A stretch of 64,000 nucleotides of DNA from Bacteroidota bacterium (lineage in GTDB: Bacteria > Bacteroidota > Bacteroidia > Flavobacteriales > Flavobacteriaceae): NCBI GenBank assembly GCA_023386585.1, contig JAEWJM010000024.1, positions 1-64,000 on the forward strand. The letters run 5' to 3'. Numbering within the stretch: the stretch's first letter is position 1; each line of letters begins with the position of its first letter. The notes under the pieces were generated by a model. That model searched no databases. It was given only the letters and a program-made list of their open reading frames with translations, and was not told where the DNA came from. The position numbers and the translations under genes were made by a program. Shown here in pieces: positions 60,667 through 64,000 of the stretch.

Positions 60667-61166
60667 TTGCGATCAGGGAGGCAACTGCGGCTGACATTCC
60701 GCTGATTCAGGACATTGCGCACAAAACCTGGCCGGAAACTTACGGCCCGATCCTTCCTGAGGGTCAGGTTGCCTACATGCTCGGGCTTTTTTATACTTCG
60801 CAGGCGCTTCAGAAGAACTTTGCGTCAGGGCAGCACTTTTTGATCGCTGAAGAAAATGGCGGCCATCTAGCCTTTGCATCGTATGAAATGCACTATCAGA
60901 ATTCCTCAACGACTCGTATACCGAAAATCTACGTACTTCCTGAATCGCAAGGCAAAGGGCTCGGCCGAATGCTGATCGAAAGAATTTTGCAGATTGCTCA
61001 GGAAACAGGCAACGAAAAACTCCAACTGAATGTCAACCGCCACAACAAAGCGCTGCATTTTTATGAATACCTCGGCTTTGAAATAGTCGCCCAGGTTGAC
61101 ATTCCTATAGGCAAAGGCTTCTTAATGGAAGATTTTATCATGGAAAAACGACTGCCGCGGCCCTGA
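60663..61166 (+). CDS. GNAT N-acetyltransferase
   Basis: A 167-residue GNAT enzyme. The opening IAIREATAADIPLIQDIAHKTW, the strand KIYVLPESQGKGLGRMLIE (acetyl-CoA loop QGKGLG) and LNVNRHNKALHFYEYLGFEIV are typical. Substrate unknown. ATG overlaps the miaE stop. The TGA stop at 61164-61166 lies inside the first block (CCCTGATGG) of a Flavo-1-like element, so the element starts within the coding end. Confidence 0.9.
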   Translation: MIAIREATAADIPLIQDIAHKTWPETYGPILPEGQVAYMLGLFYTSQALQKNFASGQHFLIAEENGGHLAFASYEMHYQNSSTTRIPKIYVLPESQGKGLGRMLIERILQIAQETGNEKLQLNVNRHNKALHFYEYLGFEIVAQVDIPIGKGFLMEDFIMEKRLPRP

Positions 61167-61235
61167 TGGAAGCGGCATCCTTTTTTGTCGCGAAGCGCGA
61201 AAAAGATACAGCGTACAGCAGGAATTGCCGCTCAA
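61158..61235 (+). ncRNA. Flavo-1-like structured element, copy 4
   Basis: CCCTGATGGAAGCGG-CATCCTTTTTT is followed by the hairpin TCGCG-AAG-CGCGA, then AAAAAGATACAGCG-TACAGCAGGA. AGCGGCA (61171-61177) can also pair with TGCCGCT (61226-61232), enclosing the whole element. It overlaps the stop codon of the GNAT gene and could act as its 3' end or as a separate RNA. Confidence 0.58.
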
Positions 61236-61316
61236 ATTTTTACCAAATGATTAAGAATTCCGTCAGCCGGATTGCGATGGAAAAATCATAATTTTAGTGT
61301 GAAACCAAATTTGCCG

Positions 61317-62588
61317 ATGGATAACGACGCTCCGGAAATTATTGAACCGAAAGGCTTTTTCGCTAAAAACCCGTCTCTAAAAGTCAGAGAATTCAAGTCG
61401 TATTTGACGCTTCGCTTCGGGCTGATTTTCGCGCTCAACATGCAGTCGACCATTATTTATTTCTGGGTTTACCATATCACGAACGACAAACTTGCACTCG
61501 GATTGGTTGGACTTGCCGAGGTGATCCCGGCGATCACATTTTCTTTTTTTTCAGGACATTTTGTCGATATCAGCGAGAAACGACGCATGGTGCTGATGTG
61601 CCTTTGCGGTTATCTGTTGATTGGCAGCGGACTTTTCGTACTCGCGCTGCCGCTCGGAATTGAGGTCGGCAAGCTGGTCTGGATGATTTATTTCTTCGTT
61701 TTTTTGGGCGGAATGCTGCGCGCTTTCTACAGTCCGTCGATGTTTGCCCTTTTCGGATTGATCATTCCCCGCTCGCATTATGCCAATGCAACAAGCTGGA
61801 GCAGCATGTCCTGGCAGGCAGGCGCTGTCGCCGGTCCGCTGGCCGCTGGATTTTTGATCGCGTGGTCGGGAATCCCGTACAGTTTGTTTTCGATTTTGAT
61901 CATTGAAGTGCTTTTGCTGATTCCGCTCCTTTCAATTGGCGTGAAACCGATCATGAAAAAGGATAAGGAGCCGGTTTTGAAAAGTGTAGCCGAAGGCCTG
62001 CATTTCGTATGGAAAACTCCCGCCCTGCTTTCGGCGCTTTGCCTCGACATGTTTTCGGTACTTTTTGGCGGCGCAGTGGCGCTTTTGCCGGTTTACCAGA
62101 AGGAAATCCTTCATGTGAATGAAATGGGCTTCGGGATTCTTCGCGCGGCGCCGGGAATTGGAGCAATCCTGACACTGGCGCTGCTGGCATTTCTTCCGCT
62201 GAAGAATAATCCAGGGAAAAAACTGTTCGTTTGCGTCACGGGTTTTGCGCTGTCGATTATAATTTTCGGAATATCTACCAATTTCCTACTTTCATTTGTG
62301 ATGTTGGTGTTTTCGGGAATGTTCGATGCGGTGAGCGTCGTGATCCGAAGCACGATTTTGCAACTGATGACGCCCGATGAAATGCGCGGACGGGTTTCGG
62401 CGGTGAATACCATGTTTGTAAGCTCTTCGAACGAACTGGGCGACTTTGAAAGCGGCCTGATGGCACATTGGCTTGGAACCGTAAAAGCGGTCGTTACCGG
62501 CGGCTGCCTGACCCTGGCAGTTGTTGCATACACTTTTTTCAGGGCGCCGCAATTGCGTAATTTCAAGTTTGATGAAGAGAAAAAGTAA
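61317..62588 (+). CDS. MFS transporter
   Basis: A 423-residue inner-membrane transporter with about 12 helices. The first cytoplasmic loop signature is SGHFVDISEKRRMV, and the middle loop is KPIMKKDKEPVLKS. Late signature TPDEMRGRVSAVNTMFVSSSNELGDFESGLMA is typical of the MFS_3/enterobactin exporter-like group, which includes several drug or siderophore exporters. The start at 61317 follows a TAATTTTA close to the -7 consensus. Substrate unknown. Confidence 0.88.
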   Translation: MDNDAPEIIEPKGFFAKNPSLKVREFKSYLTLRFGLIFALNMQSTIIYFWVYHITNDKLALGLVGLAEVIPAITFSFFSGHFVDISEKRRMVLMCLCGYLLIGSGLFVLALPLGIEVGKLVWMIYFFVFLGGMLRAFYSPSMFALFGLIIPRSHYANATSWSSMSWQAGAVAGPLAAGFLIAWSGIPYSLFSILIIEVLLLIPLLSIGVKPIMKKDKEPVLKSVAEGLHFVWKTPALLSALCLDMFSVLFGGAVALLPVYQKEILHVNEMGFGILRAAPGIGAILTLALLAFLPLKNNPGKKLFVCVTGFALSIIIFGISTNFLLSFVMLVFSGMFDAVSVVIRSTILQLMTPDEMRGRVSAVNTMFVSSSNELGDFESGLMAHWLGTVKAVVTGGCLTLAVVAYTFFRAPQLRNFKFDEEKK

Positions 62589-62625
62589 ACGCATTTCGGG
62601 ATTTCGGCTTGCGGGGAATTTGCGC

Positions 62626-62633
62626 TAACTTTG
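62626..62633 (+). promoter_or_regulatory. Candidate -7 box for smpB
   Basis: TAACTTTG matches TAnnTTTG and ends only 6 bp before the ATG at 62640. The transcript would start at or just before the start codon, so it is predicted to be leaderless. Confidence 0.45.
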
Positions 62634-62639
62634 CGGGCT

Positions 62640-63098
62640 ATGCAGAAGACGGTCAACATACTTAACAAACGCGCGCGGTTCGACTACGAAATCATTGAAA
62701 CCTATACTGCCGGAATCGTGCTTACGGGAACTGAAATCAAATCGATCAGGCTTGGGCGTGCGAATATTGCGGAATCTTTTTGTGAATTTCACAACGACGA
62801 GCTTTTTGTAATCAATTCGACTATTGAGGAGTATGCGTTTGGAAACCGTTTCAATCACGATTCGCGTAGCGAGCGAAAATTGCTGCTGAGTAGAAAAGAG
62901 CTGCGTTCGCTGCAGAAAAGCGTGCAGGCAAAAGGATTGACGATTGTTCCCCTAAGGTTATTTACCAATGAAAAAGGGCTGGCGAAGCTTGAAATCGCCC
63001 TGTGCCGCGGAAAGAAGACCTACGACAAGCGGGAGTCGCTGAAGGAACAGGACACCAAGCGCGACCTGGACCGGATCAAAAAAGAGTTCAGGAAATAA
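62640..63098 (+). CDS. smpB: SsrA-binding protein SmpB
   Basis: A 152-residue OB-fold protein that carries tmRNA to stalled ribosomes in trans-translation. Landmarks are NKRARFDYEIIETYTAGIVLTGTEIKSIR, GRANIAESF and the basic tail KKTYDKRESLKEQDTKRDLDR. ATG 62640 is preferred to a TTG nine bases upstream, because the latter lies inside the -7 box. The stop is directly followed by the stop of the convergent pcm gene. The tmRNA gene itself is not in the window. Confidence 0.97.
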   Translation: MQKTVNILNKRARFDYEIIETYTAGIVLTGTEIKSIRLGRANIAESFCEFHNDELFVINSTIEEYAFGNRFNHDSRSERKLLLSRKELRSLQKSVQAKGLTIVPLRLFTNEKGLAKLEIALCRGKKTYDKRESLKEQDTKRDLDRIKKEFRK

Positions 63099-63740
63099 TC
63101 AGTTTTTATTTTCAAGCAGCGGAACGAACCGGAATTCGCCGAATTCGTGCTTTTCAAACTGCTTTTCATTTTTGCGGATCAAGAGCGTCATGATCTGCAG
63201 CTCGGTTCCCACCGGAATCACAAGCCTTCCTCCTACTTTGAGCTGTGCCATCAAGGCATTTGGTATCGAAGGCGCGCCCGCAGTCACAATAATGCTGTCG
63301 AACGGCGCATGATTCGGTAGCCCTTTATAACCGTCGCCAAATGAAATATGTTTTGGACGAATTCCTAATTTTGGCAGCAACAGTGAAGTCTGCTTGAAAA
63401 GCTCGCTTTGGCGTTCAACGGTATAAACTTTCGCGCCCATCGCGCACAAAACGGCGGTCTGGTATCCGGATCCGGTTCCGATTTCGAGGACTTTATCGTC
63501 TTTTTTCACTTCGAGCAGCTGTGTCTGAAATGCAACCGTGTACGGCTGCGAAATCGTTTGGCCGGCGCCAATCGGGAATGGCTTGTCCTGGTATGCATAA
63601 TCTTCAAAACCCGAGTTCAGGAACAGATGTCGGGGAATTTTTTTTATTGCATCCAGCACAGTCGTGTCGCTAATGCCCTTTTCACGAAGCGATAAAACGA
63701 GTTGGTTGCGCAGGCCCTGATGTTTTTGAGTGTCTTTCAC
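63099..63740 (-). CDS. pcm: Protein-L-isoaspartate O-methyltransferase
   Basis: A 213-residue cytoplasmic SAM-dependent enzyme that methylates isoaspartyl residues so they can be repaired. Motif I is VLEIGTGSGYQTAVLCAMG, the family pre-motif is PIGAGQTISQPYTVAFQ, and post I is VYTVERQ; the later DSIIVTAGAPSIPNAL is also conserved. Its stop abuts that of smpB without a gap. No exact -7 box is seen upstream; TAATTTCG is one base off. Confidence 0.95.
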   Translation of the reverse strand: MKDTQKHQGLRNQLVLSLREKGISDTTVLDAIKKIPRHLFLNSGFEDYAYQDKPFPIGAGQTISQPYTVAFQTQLLEVKKDDKVLEIGTGSGYQTAVLCAMGAKVYTVERQSELFKQTSLLLPKLGIRPKHISFGDGYKGLPNHAPFDSIIVTAGAPSIPNALMAQLKVGGRLVIPVGTELQIMTLLIRKNEKQFEKHEFGEFRFVPLLENKN

Positions 63741-63862
63741 AGCGGTAGGTTATCGCGCGAAATTAAGAAACAATAACTGATTATAGAAGCGGATGCGAAT
63801 TTACCGTCGCCTTTTCTTTGTGCTCTTGAATAATAATTGCGCCTGAACTTCTATATAATTGC

Positions 63863-63870
63863 TATTTTTG
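63863..63870 (+). promoter_or_regulatory. Candidate -7 box for the oxidoreductase gene
   Basis: TATTTTTG matches TAnnTTTG; a TTG (63837-63839) lies 23 bp upstream. The ATG follows at 63887. Confidence 0.45.
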
Positions 63871-63886
63871 TTTAAAATCCAAAATA

Positions 63887-64000
63887 ATGCTTAGAATCGG
63901 GGTTTTGGGCGCAGGCCACCTTGGCAAAATACACCTTCGGCTACTACAGAATTCTTCAAAATTTGAGCTTGTAGGCTTTTACGATGAAAATCAGGAAAAT
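63887..64000 (+). CDS. Gfo/Idh/MocA-family oxidoreductase, N-terminal fragment
   Basis: The first 38 codons of a gene that runs off the window. The start MLRIGVLGAGHLGKIHLRLL is the Rossmann NAD(P)-binding motif of Gfo/Idh/MocA dehydrogenases, followed by FELVGFYDEN, where an acidic residue would bind the ribose of NAD. The substrate cannot be told from this fragment. Confidence 0.85.
   Translation, partial: MLRIGVLGAGHLGKIHLRLLQNSSKFELVGFYDENQEN

Overview
The window looks like chromosomal DNA of a member of the Flavobacteriaceae, most likely Flavobacterium or a close relative. The evidence is a C-terminal type IX secretion (type B) sorting domain, a bacillithiol-linked YtxJ protein, a menaquinone locus, the Bacteroidetes promoter signature TAnnTTTG in front of many genes, and the near absence of Shine-Dalgarno sequences. 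Base composition seems GC-rich for the genus (mid-forties percent by eye, not computed). Genes are dense and mostly housekeeping. I see no prophage, insertion sequence, CRISPR array or rRNA operon.

Layout. 1-229: 3' end of a histidine kinase. 202-8458 (minus): menaquinone locus menD, an S1 RNA-binding protein, menB, two PH-domain membrane proteins, menA, an MBL-fold hydrolase and menC; menE and menF are not in the window. 8569-12312: thioredoxin-like protein, GNAT, glutathione peroxidase, and an ECF sigma/anti-sigma pair. 12323-15493: fused ResB/CcsA cytochrome c maturation protein. 15758-18202: T9SS type B secreted protein. 18257-21569: tight operon of a Rossmann protein, KdsC, a UbiA prenyltransferase, Maf and a short MscS channel. 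21721-25325: AI-2E-type permease with an MlaE-MlaF-MlaD lipid transport system. 25467-31589: GH130-like enzyme, a GT4 fused to a helical C-terminal domain, a small eRF1-like protein, an outer-membrane barrel and a response regulator. 31705-33092: small membrane and secreted proteins, two of them tandem paralogues. 33159-37466: secreted PIG-L deacetylase, a 35-residue membrane protein and a sodium/solute symporter. 37497-43793: DUF2911 protein, photolyase, a HAD/TcdA/TatD/DUF1684 operon and an MFS transporter. 44092-46437: BlaI repressor, BlaR1-like M56 peptidase and a 50-residue basic protein. 46438-47260: gene-poor stretch with tRNA-Arg and a 68-bp direct repeat. 47261-64000: secreted low-complexity protein, M1 peptidase, DJ-1 protein, ClpB, YtxJ, DinB, lipoprotein, fumarylacetoacetase, GlyA, MiaE, MFS, SmpB, Pcm and the start of a Gfo/Idh/MocA oxidoreductase.

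The most interesting non-coding signal is a family of four structured elements at about 1.3, 44.0, 46.5 and 61.2 kb. Each has a block like GAT-G-AGCGG-ATCCTT, a variable hairpin, and a block like AAAGATA-AGCG-AGC-GGA. They resemble what I remember of the Flavo-1 RNA motif of flavobacteria, but this must be checked against Rfam. One copy lies antisense to an ORF that would otherwise pass as a small secreted protein. Another contains the long hairpin between menC and its neighbour and explains why menC probably starts at an internal TTG.

Other points of interest are an ordered array of AACTA/TAGTT half-sites upstream of the BlaI-M56 pair, two small genes (35 and 50 residues) that are easily missed, a possible polysaccharide synthesis/phosphorolysis module (GT4 fusion plus GH130), face-to-face promoters between fahA and glyA, and three convergent gene pairs whose stop codons share a TTAA. 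Start codons were often moved inward from the longest ORF on the basis of signal peptides, family start sites and promoter positions.
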